DNA of 64,000 nucleotides from Polyangium mundeleinium (GCF_028369105.1 NZ_JAQNDO010000001.1:3651001-3715000); one strand, 5' to 3'; numbered from the stretch's first letter, positions 12,312-21,119 are shown. The notes: generated by a model not told the origin, from the letters alone. Made by a program: numbers and translations.

Positions 12312-13463
12312 TCAGATCCGAACGGGGAGCTCGAGGCAGCCATGAATGAGGGGCGACGGGGTCGGCACCGCCGAGCGCTCGGGATCGACGCGGAGCTCCG
12401 GGAAGCGGCGATAAAGCGCGGGGACGGCGATTTTCGCTTCGAGGCGCGCCAGGGGCTCGCCGAGGCATTTGTGAATGCCACGGCCGAAGGAGAGGAGGTT
12501 CTTGGGGTTGCGATCGGGGAGGAAGCGCTCCGGATCGTCGAAGACGCGCGGATCGCGGTTCGCGGAGAGGCTGAGAGGCCAGACGCGGCTGCCGGCGGAA
12601 ATGGTCACGCCGTGGAGCTCGATGTCACGGCGCGCGATGCGCGGGGCGCCGGTGGCGGGACCTCGGCACCGCAGGACTTCCTCGAGGACCCTCGGCGCGC
12701 GGCCGAGGTCGGCGAGGAGGAACGCCTTGGCCTCCGGAGTCTCGCTGAGGCAACGCACCGTATTGTTGAGCAGGTTCGTCGTGGTCTCGTGCCCGGCGAA
12801 CAGGAAGAGGGGGCCCATGGCGACGAGCTCGCGATCTTCGATATTCGCGCCGGCGCCCTGGCTGCGAAGGAAGTCGCTGGTCAGATCATTGCCGAGGGCG
12901 CCCGTGCGCCGCTTTTCGGCGACGAGGGCGGCATAATACGCGGCGAGCTCCTGGCCGGCCCGCTGCGCCTGCTCTTGTTTTCCCTTGGTGCCGATGTGGA
13001 CGACATCGTCCGCGATGCGCTGGAACGTCCTGAAATCGGAGCGCGGGACGCCGAGGAGCTCGGCGATGACCATGGCCGGCAAGGGGCCGGTGAAGGCGCG
13101 GACGAGATCGAAGGCCCCGCCCTTGTCCGCCATTTCGGCGAGCAGCTCGTCGCAGAGCTCCTGGATCCGCTGCTCGAGCATGGCCACACGCCGGGGCGTG
13201 AAGGCGGGCTGCGCGAAGGCGCGGAGGCGCGCGTGGTTCGGGTCGTCCTGGAAGACCATGGACGCCGTCGAAAATGCATCGGGCGGCATCTTCAGCGGGT
13301 TTTCCGACGAGAATGCATCGGCGTCCTCCATCGCGCGTTTGACGTCCTCGTATCGGAACAAGAGCCAGGAATCCATGACCTCCGCCCAGAGGACGGGGGC
13401 CTTTTCCCGGAATTCTCGGTACATCGGGAAGGGATCGAGCAAGATCTGGGTGTCGAGGAGCAT
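12312..13463 (-). CDS. Cytochrome P450
   Basis: A 383-residue soluble bacterial P450 monooxygenase. The I-helix oxygen-binding motif is LFAGHETTTN (residues 221-230), ExxR is EVLR (262-265), and the heme loop is FGRGIHKCLGEPLAR with the axial Cys333. The ATG at 13463 gives an N-terminus (MLLDTQILLDPFPMYREFRE) of normal length. The reductase gene follows after 5 bp, and a LysR-type regulator is divergently transcribed 106 bp away. It is likely a self-contained oxidation unit for a small hydrophobic compound; the substrate cannot be deduced. Confidence 0.93.
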   Translation of the reverse strand: MLLDTQILLDPFPMYREFREKAPVLWAEVMDSWLLFRYEDVKRAMEDADAFSSENPLKMPPDAFSTASMVFQDDPNHARLRAFAQPAFTPRRVAMLEQRIQELCDELLAEMADKGGAFDLVRAFTGPLPAMVIAELLGVPRSDFRTFQRIADDVVHIGTKGKQEQAQRAGQELAAYYAALVAEKRRTGALGNDLTSDFLRSQGAGANIEDRELVAMGPLFLFAGHETTTNLLNNTVRCLSETPEAKAFLLADLGRAPRVLEEVLRCRGPATGAPRIARRDIELHGVTISAGSRVWPLSLSANRDPRVFDDPERFLPDRNPKNLLSFGRGIHKCLGEPLARLEAKIAVPALYRRFPELRVDPERSAVPTPSPLIHGCLELPVRI

Positions 13464-13520
13464 GCGCACATGAATGAATCGGCCGTCGACATGCGGCAAT
13501 GACGGGATCCGGGCAAGAGA

Positions 13521-13536
13521 TGACCAATCTCGGTCA
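13521..13536. promoter_or_regulatory. Dyad operator in the P450/lysR intergenic region
   Basis: Perfect inverted repeat TGACC-N6-GGTCA (TGACCAATCTCGGTCA) in the 106-bp divergent promoter region. Its position fits a LysR-type binding site controlling both the P450 operon and the regulator. This is inference from location and symmetry. Confidence 0.5.
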
Positions 13537-13569
13537 CCCGCGTCCGCCGCTCGTGTATGTTCGCGGGCG

Positions 13570-14463
13570 ATGCTCGATCTCGACGCCGTCGTCATGATCA
13601 TGGCCATTGCGCGGGACGGATCCCTCGCGCACGCAAGCCGGACGCTCGGGCTTCCGCGCACGACGCTCACCCGTCGCGTGGCCCTGCTGGAGGATGCGCT
13701 CGGCGTGCGGCTCGTCGAGCGAAGCCAGCGGCATCTTCGTCTCACCGAGGCGGGAAGGCTCCTCGTCGAGCAAGGCGCGCCGCTCGTGGACGCCGCGCGG
13801 CAAGTCGAAGCCACGCTCCAGGCGAGCACGCATTTCCGCCTGCGCACCGCAGTGCCGCCCGGCGTGGGCATGGATCTGCTCGAGCCCCTTCTGAAGCCCG
13901 ACGACGAGGCGCTCGCCGGTCTCGGGCTGGAAATCATCTACACGGACCGGGAGATGCACCCCATTCGAGACGATTTCGATCTGGTGGTCGGCCTGGTGCC
14001 GCCCACCGACGGCACCCTCTACTGTCGCTCCTTCCTGCGATTTTCGTGGGCGTGCTTCGCGGCGCCGGCCTATCTCGCCGCGCGAGGCACGCCCACGCGC
14101 GCCACGGACCTCGCCGCGCATTCCTGCATCGCCTTACGCATTCCCGGCGGCGTCTCTCCCTTTTTCTGGCCGGTCCGGGCCGGCATGGGCTTGCGGGTGA
14201 GCCCGTGGTTCGTGTCCAACAGTATGCACGCCGCGCTCCAGATGGTGGTCGCGGGCAGGGGCATCGGGCTCTTGCCGGACATCCCTTTCGCGACCACGAG
14301 CAAGCTCGTCCCGGTGCTGCAAGACGAGATCGGCGCCGAAGGGGAGTTCTTTTTGTCGATGGGGCAACGCCTCAACGATTCGAAGCGCGGACGTCGAATC
14401 CGGATCCTCATCGAAAAGGCGCTGCGCCACCTGCGCCAGACCGGCGGCGCGCGGACCAGATAA
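13570..14463 (+). CDS. LysR-family transcriptional regulator
   Basis: A 297-residue LTTR. The N-terminal winged HTH (DGSLAHASRTLGLPRTTLTR, then RRVALLEDALGVRLVERSQR) is followed by an effector-binding domain (residues 90-290) with a typical late VVAGRGIGLLPDI segment. It is divergent from the P450/reductase pair, the classic arrangement for an LTTR that activates its neighbour in response to a ligand. The ATG at 13570 starts two residues before the HTH domain helix. Confidence 0.9.
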   Translation: MLDLDAVVMIMAIARDGSLAHASRTLGLPRTTLTRRVALLEDALGVRLVERSQRHLRLTEAGRLLVEQGAPLVDAARQVEATLQASTHFRLRTAVPPGVGMDLLEPLLKPDDEALAGLGLEIIYTDREMHPIRDDFDLVVGLVPPTDGTLYCRSFLRFSWACFAAPAYLAARGTPTRATDLAAHSCIALRIPGGVSPFFWPVRAGMGLRVSPWFVSNSMHAALQMVVAGRGIGLLPDIPFATTSKLVPVLQDEIGAEGEFFLSMGQRLNDSKRGRRIRILIEKALRHLRQTGGARTR

Positions 14464-14504
14464 GTGGGAGCCACGCGCGGAGCGTTCCGCCGGCCTCGCG
14501 CTTC

Positions 14505-15290
14505 TCAGGTGTCGATCGGCGCCTCGTCGTCCGCGCCGCCGTTTTCCCCCGCGTACCGCCGCTCCGCCCGCTCCGACGCGCGCATCACCGGCCTCCGGAT
14601 CGCCTCGATGTACTCGGCCGGCGCCTCCGACAGCTCCAGGTTCGAGAGCACCTGCGACACCACCCGCAACCACAAGCTGCGCGCGGCTTGCGGCGACAGC
14701 ATGCCCTCGGGCTTCGCCGCCTCCTTCGCGAGCAGCTCCGTCCGCGCGGTCTCCAGCTCGGCCAGCCGCGCGCCCGTCGCGATCCACGCGTCCACCACGT
14801 CGCGCAGCGTGTGCGGCGGCGCGCCCGCCGGGATCTCCCCGAGGAACTCGCACATCCAGGGCTCCTCGTCCCGGATGAGCCGCGCGACCCGCGCCGTGTT
14901 GCCCGACTCCGCGAGCAGCGACGCGTTCACGATCGCCAGGCCCGTCGGGAACAACTTGCGCGAGATGTCCCGGGCCCGCGCGGCGCGCGCGAAGTCGGGC
15001 GGGTGCCCCGCGAGGTAGAGCTCGGCCCGCGCGTCGAGCGAGAGCGAGATCGCCCGCGCGAGGTGATCGTGCCGCGCGTCGACGACCGTCTCCTCTTCGA
15101 GGATCGACGCGAGCGCCGTCGGCGTGGCCTTCGTCTGCGGGAGGGTGATCACGGCCTCGTACGCCTTCAGCACCTTTCCGTGAAGCGGCGCGATCTCCGG
15201 GATGGCCAGGAACACGCTCTTGCGCTTCGTCTCGTCCACCCAGGGCGCGACGATCGCGATCATCTCGTCGATGTTGAGGTGCTTCAGCAA
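14505..15290 (-). CDS. Hypothetical all-helical protein
   Basis: A 261-residue protein with no recognised domain. It is mainly alpha-helical and Ala/Leu/Glu-rich (LDARAELYLAGHPPDFARAARA; ARLAELETARTELLAKEAA). A TTG start at 15290 is preferred because a strong AGGAGG lies 7 bases upstream. A TTGACA box lies about 65 bp upstream of it, so it may have its own promoter. It is the last gene of the reverse-strand series that includes the borosin-like cluster, 98 bp downstream of the methyltransferase. Membership of that cluster is possible but unproven. Confidence 0.7.
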   Translation of the reverse strand: MLKHLNIDEMIAIVAPWVDETKRKSVFLAIPEIAPLHGKVLKAYEAVITLPQTKATPTALASILEEETVVDARHDHLARAISLSLDARAELYLAGHPPDFARAARARDISRKLFPTGLAIVNASLLAESGNTARVARLIRDEEPWMCEFLGEIPAGAPPHTLRDVVDAWIATGARLAELETARTELLAKEAAKPEGMLSPQAARSLWLRVVSQVLSNLELSEAPAEYIEAIRRPVMRASERAERRYAGENGGADDEAPIDT

Positions 15291-15388
15291 AGTGAGCCTC
15301 CTGCCGATGAGGACGCGTACATGATGGCGTGCTCCCCGAGGGGGTTGTCAACAGCGGAGAGGTTCGGGAGCGGGGGCGGGAGGCGCGC

Positions 15389-16192
15389 TCATCGGTCTGC
15401 CGGCTCGGACCCGAGCCAGGCGGCGGTGGCGGGATCGATGCGGCTCTTGCGCACGGGGGGAATGTAGAGCGTCGAGGCTGGCGTGACCCTGGCTTCCGCG
15501 AGCTTGCCGAGGCGCAGCCGCTCGATACGCGGCGCGCAGCCAATGTAGATCGCGGCCTCGTAGATCGTCACGACGTGGTCGGCAGGGTATTCCTCGCAGA
15601 GCCGCGCCACGAGGAAGGGGAGCTTGTGGTGGCTCGCGCCTTCGCGACGGTACGTGTGGTCTCCGAACGACCCGATCTGCCAGAGCACGAGCGCCGTTGT
15701 GGGATCGATGCGCTTTCGATGAAGCACGAAATGCGTCGCCTCGTAGCTCTGCATGCCCTGGTGACCAGGATCGATGCCGAGGTCGGCGAACAGGCAATCC
15801 TCCGCCGAGATCGCTGGCAGCATTGTCGCCGGATACCCCTCGTCACGCGCGCGCTCGATGGCCAGGTGCCCCGGATAAGCGAACACGCCCGGATGCCCGT
15901 AGAACACCACGCACGTCCGCTGGCCCCCCCTTACCGAGTCGAGGATGCGGTCCACCATCGCGTGATACGTCTCTCCACGCGGCTTGCCCTCACCGTAGAG
16001 CACCGTGAGCGACTCGGCCGACGGCGATAGCTCCTTGATCACACGCTCGGCGACGAGATCCGCGACCACGTAGAGCACCTTGTCCGACGCCTTGATCCAG
16101 GCGATCGCATTTCCCGTGAGATGCTCGGTCGTCCTGATTCCGGTCCCCACGACGACGAGCGAGCCATTACCTTCGAGCATCCATTCCTCCAT
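15389..16192 (-). CDS. Borosin-type peptide alpha-N-methyltransferase (tetrapyrrole-methylase fold)
   Basis: A 267-residue SAM-dependent methyltransferase closely resembling the catalytic domain of fungal OphMA, which methylates backbone amides of its peptide. Shared segments are SLVVVGTGI (residues 11-19), FYGHPGVF (97-104), MLPAISAEDCLFADLGIDP (124-142), YEATHFV (150-156) and TLYIPP near 241-246. From the ATG at 16192 the key positions coincide with OphMA numbering: Tyr66, Arg72, Tyr76 and Tyr98. That alignment decides the start over alternatives at 16180 and 16225. Unlike OphMA there is no C-terminal clasp or core peptide, so a separate substrate is expected; a candidate is at 19362-19874. 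The upstream kinase ends 61 bp away on the same strand. Confidence 0.88.
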   Translation of the reverse strand: MEEWMLEGNGSLVVVGTGIRTTEHLTGNAIAWIKASDKVLYVVADLVAERVIKELSPSAESLTVLYGEGKPRGETYHAMVDRILDSVRGGQRTCVVFYGHPGVFAYPGHLAIERARDEGYPATMLPAISAEDCLFADLGIDPGHQGMQSYEATHFVLHRKRIDPTTALVLWQIGSFGDHTYRREGASHHKLPFLVARLCEEYPADHVVTIYEAAIYIGCAPRIERLRLGKLAEARVTPASTLYIPPVRKSRIDPATAAWLGSEPADR

Positions 16193-16253
16193 CCCTCGCC
16201 CCGACGCCGAGGCACGCATGATCATCCGATGAGCGCCGGCGACTGCACCCGGG

Positions 16254-19217
16254 CTAGTCCTGGCAGCCGAGCGCCACCGCGCGCTCCGCGGCTGCCTTCG
16301 CGGTCGTCGACTCGTCCGCCTGGCCCCACCGCCGCAGGACCACCTTGTACGCCGCGCACGCCTCTGCCTTCTCCTTGAGCCTCTCGCGCACGACGCCGAG
16401 ACGGTACGTCGCAAGGGTGTGCCTCAGCGGGTCGTCGAGCGCCGTGCACGAGCGCGCCGCCGACTCGAGGCGGGGCAGCGCCTCGTCGTACCGACCCGCG
16501 AGGAATGCGACCTCCCCGAGCACCGCCGTGACCATTGAGATGTCTGCCTGCGGATAATGCACGTGCGGGCGCTTCAGCACGCTCCCCGCGAGCGCATCGC
16601 GGCCCTGCTGCGGGGTGCTCGCGGTCGCGGCCGTTCCCATCAGCCAGAGCACGCTCGGATCCGCCTCCTTGCCCTGCCACTCACGCTCCCACCCCGCGCG
16701 AGCAGCCTCGTACGCCGCCGCGTCCAGCAGTCCCGCCCGATGTTTGGCCGAAAAGAGCAATGCCTGGGCATCGTCCCAAGGCCTCCACTTCAAAGGACGA
16801 ACCCACGCAGCTCGCTGCGAGAGAAACTGCTCGGCCACCTCCCCCGCCTTCCGGTCCTGCCCCATCTCCCAATAAAGCCGCACCAGCGCGAGCGCCGGCA
16901 CGGTGTGCTTCTCCTCCTGCGATTCGCCGATGATCTCCCGTTCGAAATCCTTCGCGAGCCGCTCGGCCTCGTCGAAATGCCCGGAGAGGATCGCGAAGTT
17001 GATCCGGAGCTTCGCCGCCGCCTCCGGCATGTCCGCCTCGCGAAACCGCCGGACCGCCTGATCCACCGCCGCGCCCACCGCGCTGAGCGGCTGGCCCGAA
17101 GCCTCCAGGGCCACCGCCAGCTCCTGGTACGCGAGCGGCGAGGCCTGCTCTTTCGTGATCCACCGGCGCGCGTCCGGCTCGAGGCGGCTGCACCTGCCCA
17201 TGATCCTCTGGAAGCGCAGCCGCTCGATGACGCAGTCCGTCGCCAAGGGCGCCAGCTCCACGCAGCGATCGAGCGCATCGATCGCTTCGGGAATGCGCTC
17301 GTCGCGGAAGAGCGCCAGCGCGCGCGCTTGCCAGCAGTCCGCATACCGCTGATCCAGCTCGAGGCAGCGATCCACGAGCTCGAGCGTGCGCTCGGGCGAG
17401 GCATCCGGCTGCACCGCGTGGAGCAGCAAGACGAGCTCCGCGTCGCCAGGGAAGCGCTGCGTGGCCGCTTCGAGCCGGGCGGTCGTCGCGGCCTGATCGG
17501 GCGGATCGCGCTGGATCAGCGGCTCGAACGCGTCGAGCAGCACCTGGTCCCGCGCCGGCATCGTCGCGCGCAGCTCCACCGCGCGCTGGAACGCCACGCG
17601 CGTGCTCGTCGTCTTGCCACGAAACCGATCGATCACCGCGAGCCGCAGATGAGCCGCCCCGAGCGTCGGGTCGAGCTTGGCCGCCCTCTCGAAGGCGCTG
17701 TACGCGAGCCCCCATGAGGCGTCGCGGATGCTCTGCAATCCCTGGCGATAGGCCGCGAGCGCCTCGGGGCTCGAGCTCGAGGGCAACTCGAGCTCGGTGA
17801 CCGCGGTGGGCTTCGTGGACGGCGCAGCCGCCACTGCCGGCGCAGCCGCCGCCGCCGGCGCAGCCGCCGACCTGCGGCGCACGCGCGACACGATGCCCGT
17901 GGCGAGGACGACCAAGCCGGTGAGCGCGAGCGCCACCGCCGCCACGAGCTGCCACCGACCCTGCACCGACGCCCGAAGCGTGGGCCCGACCGCCACTGCC
18001 GTCGGCGACTCCACCGTGTTCGCGAACGGCGGGCGCTCGGGCGGTGCCGGCGCCGACGTCTCGATCCGCACCGAGGGCGGCTCGAAGGGCGTCGCGCGCT
18101 TGCCCGTGACCGGCGAGGGCGACCGGATCGTGTTCATCGGCGCTCCGCCCGCCTCGGGCCTCGGCGTGGCGGAGCGAGACGTCGGGGCCGCGAGCGGGCG
18201 AGGCGCCTCGAGCGTCTCCGGCTCGTGTCCGACCGCGGCCGCGCCCGAGCGCGTCGCTGAGGGCGCGCTCGGGTCCTCATCGGCATCCGCGTCGGCGATG
18301 CGCACGATGTCGGGGATGGCGAGAAACTCGCCCGTCACGAAAGGTACGAGTGACTCGATGACGTGGTCCATCGACGGGAAGCGATCGGCCGGGCGCTTCG
18401 ACACCGTGCGGCGCAGGGTCCGCTCGACCGTAGCCGGCACGATGCCGTGGAGCGACGGCGGGTCGTCGGCGAGGATCGCGGACAGGAGCCGCACCCCATC
18501 GAGTCCCGGGCCGAAGGGGACCTTGCCCGTGAGCAGCTCGTACGCGAGCACGCCCCAGCCGAACTGGTCGATGCGCGCGTCGACCGCGTCGCCGCGGAGC
18601 TGCTCGGGCGCCATGTACGCGGGAGTTCCCACCATCATCCCCTCGCCGGTGAGCGTGTCGCTCTTGCGGTTCGAGGGTGGCTCGAGATCGTCCTCGCCCG
18701 GCGTGGACCCGCGCGTAGAGAGCCCGACGCGCATCCTGCGCGCGATACCGAAGTCGAGCACCTTGATCGTGCCGTCGTCGCGAAGCATCACGTTCTCGGG
18801 CTTGATGTCACGGTGGACGATCCCCTCGCGATGAGCCGCCGAGAGGGCCCGAGCGACGTCGACGAGCCAGCCGAGCCGACGTGAAGAGGTCGTGCGGGCC
18901 GCGATGAGCTGGCGGAGCGAGACACCGTCGACGAACTCCATCGCGAGGTACGGCGCACCGTCCAGCTCGCCGATGTCGTAGATGGCGACCGAGTTCGGAT
19001 GGCTCAACGCGGCTGCGGCGCGCGCTTCGCGGAGCAGGCGACCTTCGGCGCGCTGCCAGGCCTCCGGCTCCACGGCGCCCTGCTTGCGCAAGAGCTTGAG
19101 GGCTACGCGGCGCTCGAGCCGTGTGTCGCGCGCCTGATACACCTCGCCCATCCCCCCCTCGCCGAGGGGAGCTTCGATGACGTAGCGATCGACCGTATCG
19201 CCTGGGCGCAGGCGCAT
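16254..19217 (-). CDS. Membrane Ser/Thr protein kinase with C-terminal TPR-like domain
   Basis: A 987-residue Hanks-type kinase. The kinase domain is near residues 11-285: glycine loop LGEGGMGEVYQARD, catalytic HRDIKPEN, DFG, and APE in PAYMAPEQLRG. A Pro/Ala/Thr-rich juxtamembrane linker follows, then one transmembrane helix (LVAAVALALTGLVVLATGIV) and about 500 residues of helical repeats (AAYRQGLQSIRDASWGLAYS; AFERAAKLDPTLGAAHLRLA). This layout is typical of myxobacterial signalling kinases. It sits between the precursor-like gene (144 bp upstream) and the methyltransferase (61 bp downstream), all on one strand. Whether it regulates the cluster or acts on the Ser-rich peptide is unknown. 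Confidence 0.88.
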   Translation of the reverse strand: MRLRPGDTVDRYVIEAPLGEGGMGEVYQARDTRLERRVALKLLRKQGAVEPEAWQRAEGRLLREARAAAALSHPNSVAIYDIGELDGAPYLAMEFVDGVSLRQLIAARTTSSRRLGWLVDVARALSAAHREGIVHRDIKPENVMLRDDGTIKVLDFGIARRMRVGLSTRGSTPGEDDLEPPSNRKSDTLTGEGMMVGTPAYMAPEQLRGDAVDARIDQFGWGVLAYELLTGKVPFGPGLDGVRLLSAILADDPPSLHGIVPATVERTLRRTVSKRPADRFPSMDHVIESLVPFVTGEFLAIPDIVRIADADADEDPSAPSATRSGAAAVGHEPETLEAPRPLAAPTSRSATPRPEAGGAPMNTIRSPSPVTGKRATPFEPPSVRIETSAPAPPERPPFANTVESPTAVAVGPTLRASVQGRWQLVAAVALALTGLVVLATGIVSRVRRRSAAAPAAAAAPAVAAAPSTKPTAVTELELPSSSSPEALAAYRQGLQSIRDASWGLAYSAFERAAKLDPTLGAAHLRLAVIDRFRGKTTSTRVAFQRAVELRATMPARDQVLLDAFEPLIQRDPPDQAATTARLEAATQRFPGDAELVLLLHAVQPDASPERTLELVDRCLELDQRYADCWQARALALFRDERIPEAIDALDRCVELAPLATDCVIERLRFQRIMGRCSRLEPDARRWITKEQASPLAYQELAVALEASGQPLSAVGAAVDQAVRRFREADMPEAAAKLRINFAILSGHFDEAERLAKDFEREIIGESQEEKHTVPALALVRLYWEMGQDRKAGEVAEQFLSQRAAWVRPLKWRPWDDAQALLFSAKHRAGLLDAAAYEAARAGWEREWQGKEADPSVLWLMGTAATASTPQQGRDALAGSVLKRPHVHYPQADISMVTAVLGEVAFLAGRYDEALPRLESAARSCTALDDPLRHTLATYRLGVVRERLKEKAEACAAYKVVLRRWGQADESTTAKAAAERAVALGCQD

Positions 19218-19361
19218 GGCGTCATGGTATCGCGGACTCGTGACGATTCGCGAAGATCCGCTCTCGATTGTTCCTGGGCAACCTTGGGAGACGCGCGACG
19301 TGCGACGTGAGGCACGTACGCCGACTCTTCATGACTCCCCTCGCCGCTCGGTCAAGGAGGG

Positions 19362-19874
19362 TCAGGAAAACTGTCGGCTGTCCGGGGAGCGGACCGATAT
19401 GGGTGCGCGTACGGATGCGGGCCCGGTATCCGGCGAGCGCGACGAAAGCGGGCCGCGTACGGAGTCCGGAGAGCGCGTGGACAACGTGCCGCGCACGGAC
19501 AAGGGGTTGGGGGGGTCGGAGGCTCGGCTCGACAGGGGCGCACGTGTCGACAGCGGCGCGCGTGTCGACAGGGGCGCGCGCGTCGACAGCGGCGCGCGCG
19601 TCGACAGGGGGCCGGCGTCGGAGGCGCGTGCCTCCACCGTGGGGCAGCCGAGCATGTACGGGCACGACCACGGCGAATGCATTGAGGCGGCATCCGGACT
19701 GTCGGCCCGAAGGCGCTCGAAGATCGCTTGCGGCTGCGCCGAGTGTACGGCCGCTCGATCGACATCCGAGACGCCCGCGATGCGCATGGTTTCTTCAGGA
19801 TTCAGGTAAAACCTCGCCAGCAAGGAGTGGTCGAGGGCCATGTCCGCAAAAAACTTGAGGAGGGACTGTGTCAT
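19362..19874 (-). CDS. Putative split-borosin precursor with repetitive C-terminal region
   Basis: A 170-residue protein. Residues 1-56 form a compact helical domain (LLKFFADMALDHSLLARFYL, then NPEETMRIAGVSDVDRAAV) resembling the LigA-like binding domain of split-borosin precursors such as Shewanella SonA. A short segment HSPWSCPYMLGCP (66-78) follows. Then come Ser/Arg/Pro repeats, four of them STRAPL or close, decaying to SVRGTLSTRSPD-like units up to the C-terminus. The ATG at 19874 has AGGGAG 6-7 bases upstream. With the alpha-N-methyltransferase two genes downstream, it is the likely substrate. Which part is the methylated core, hydrophobic patch or repeats, is not decidable from sequence. 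Confidence 0.75.
   Translation of the reverse strand: MTQSLLKFFADMALDHSLLARFYLNPEETMRIAGVSDVDRAAVHSAQPQAIFERLRADSPDAASMHSPWSCPYMLGCPTVEARASDAGPLSTRAPLSTRAPLSTRAPLSTRAPLSSRASDPPNPLSVRGTLSTRSPDSVRGPLSSRSPDTGPASVRAPISVRSPDSRQFS
19528..19617. repeat. 18-bp coding tandem repeat in the precursor gene
   Basis: Five 18-bp units starting at 19528, 19546, 19564, 19582 and 19600, consensus GTCGACAGSGGCGCGCGY, encoding the six-residue Leu-Ser-Thr-Arg-Ala-Pro repeat on the reverse strand. Position nine alternates G and C, hinting at duplication of a 36-bp pair. Confidence 0.9.
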
Positions 19875-20317
19875 TGTTCGCTCCCTACTAACTACGATCT
19901 CGTAGGTGGTGCTGGCGGCGGAGCGTGGGGTACGCGAAGCGCGTAGAAAATACCTGCCAGCGACGCGAGGATACGGGTCTCTCCGGGCCGTCGCAAGCCC
20001 GGGAGAACGACCTCGCGCTTTCTTTTCGCGCGGTTGTTCTCTGGGCGCGCCCGTTTGCGTCAGAACTCTGCCAGATCTGCGTGCATCTATCCCCTCACGC
20101 AGGACGTCTCCCGCTTGGCATGACGCACCCCACGGGGGCCTCGCGCGGAAATCGAGCTCGTCATCGAATTTTCTTGCACTGCGAGCACACGCGTGCTGCA
20201 GAGCCGCAGCCCGCGTGAAGCGCCCGCGTAGGAGAAGCGCGCCGCACTGTCTCGCCGCTCAGGGCGGTTCTGGGCGGAGAATGAATCGCATTCCAACCGG
20301 CCGGAGTATTGGCGAGG
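19875..20317. other. Non-coding stretch upstream of the precursor gene
   Basis: About 440 bp without a convincing gene on either strand. It should contain the promoter of the reverse-strand cluster. It includes the dyad at 19892-19905 and an imperfect hairpin near 19979-20004 (CTCCGGGC against GCCCGGGAG). Reading frames here lack coding character. Confidence 0.5.
19892..19905. promoter_or_regulatory. 14-bp dyad upstream of the precursor gene
   Basis: Perfect inverted repeat CTACGA-TC-TCGTAG, 18 bp before the precursor start codon. It could be an operator or an mRNA leader hairpin near the ribosome binding site. Functional role is inferred from position only. Confidence 0.4.
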
Positions 20318-20827
20318 ATGCGCTTCATGCCGGACCCCGGGACCCCACGGACCCTGGCGAAGCTCGTTCGAGAGATCAAGGTTCGCGAGCTCCACCCGGA
20401 GGCGTTCCAGGCCCTCTGGCATGACGACATGCACGGCTGGAAGTTGTGCTTCGACGTCGTGCATCGCGCCGGAGCGTCCCCCTCGGCGCACCTCACCACC
20501 ACGACGCGACCTCGGGCGTGGCGACGAGGCCCGCGAAAAGGGCGAGCTCGTCCTCGCGGGGCACGATCTGGTTCACCTCGACGTGCACCTCGGGGCGCGG
20601 ATCGCGGCGCTCCTCGACGGCTACGCGTACGCCCCGTTCGACGGCCGTCCCCGCGAAGCCTTTCGAACCGTCGCGTCGCGCGCGTCGAAGTGCTCGCGCA
20701 GCGCTGCGCCGATGCCCTCGACGAAGGAGAGGTCCGCTCCGCCCTCGCGCGCCTCGAAGAGCTTGGATACGTCCACCTGAGCGGAGACGAGGCCCGCCTC
20801 ACGAACAAGGGGTACGCCGTCCTCTGA
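20318..20827 (+). pseudogene. Frame-disrupted gene remnant
   Basis: The N-terminal part (MPDPGTPRTLAKLVREIKV; LHPEAFQALWHDDMHGWKL) and the C-terminal part (VLAQRCADALDEGEVRSALA, then RLEELGYVHLSGDEARLTN) share one frame. The middle part with natural amino-acid composition (GDEAREKGELVLAGHDLVHL; ARIAALLDGYAYAPFDG) is in another. Codons keep GC-rich third positions across the switches, which suggests a real gene with two compensating frameshifts. The C-terminus looks like a winged-helix segment. No family was recognised. Confidence 0.4.
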
Positions 20828-20880
20828 GTCCGAAAGCAGCGCCACCGCAAGAACAGCCGACGGGCGGCTGAGCGGGTGGT

Positions 20881-20898
20881 GCCCCGCACAGGCGGGGC
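20881..20898. terminator. GC hairpin after the remnant gene
   Basis: 7-bp perfect stem GCCCCGC / GCGGGGC with loop ACAG, about 54 bp downstream of the remnant stop. There is no T-tract, so termination activity is uncertain. Confidence 0.35.
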
Positions 20899-21119
20899 CC
20901 TCTGACACCTTGGCGCGCCCATAAGCGCGGCCGCCTTCGCGTACGTGCGATGTAACCGCTCGTAACCGGCGGCGCTCCTCGCCTCAATGTATACTGCCGC
21001 CGTCAGCTCGATGCGCTCGTGGGATAGCGCTCGAGACCCGGCCCCGTGCATTGCTGCGCGGAGGCCACGGAAATCATGCGTCCATCGAGCGCGGCTCGAC
21101 GGATACAAAGGAGACGGCA

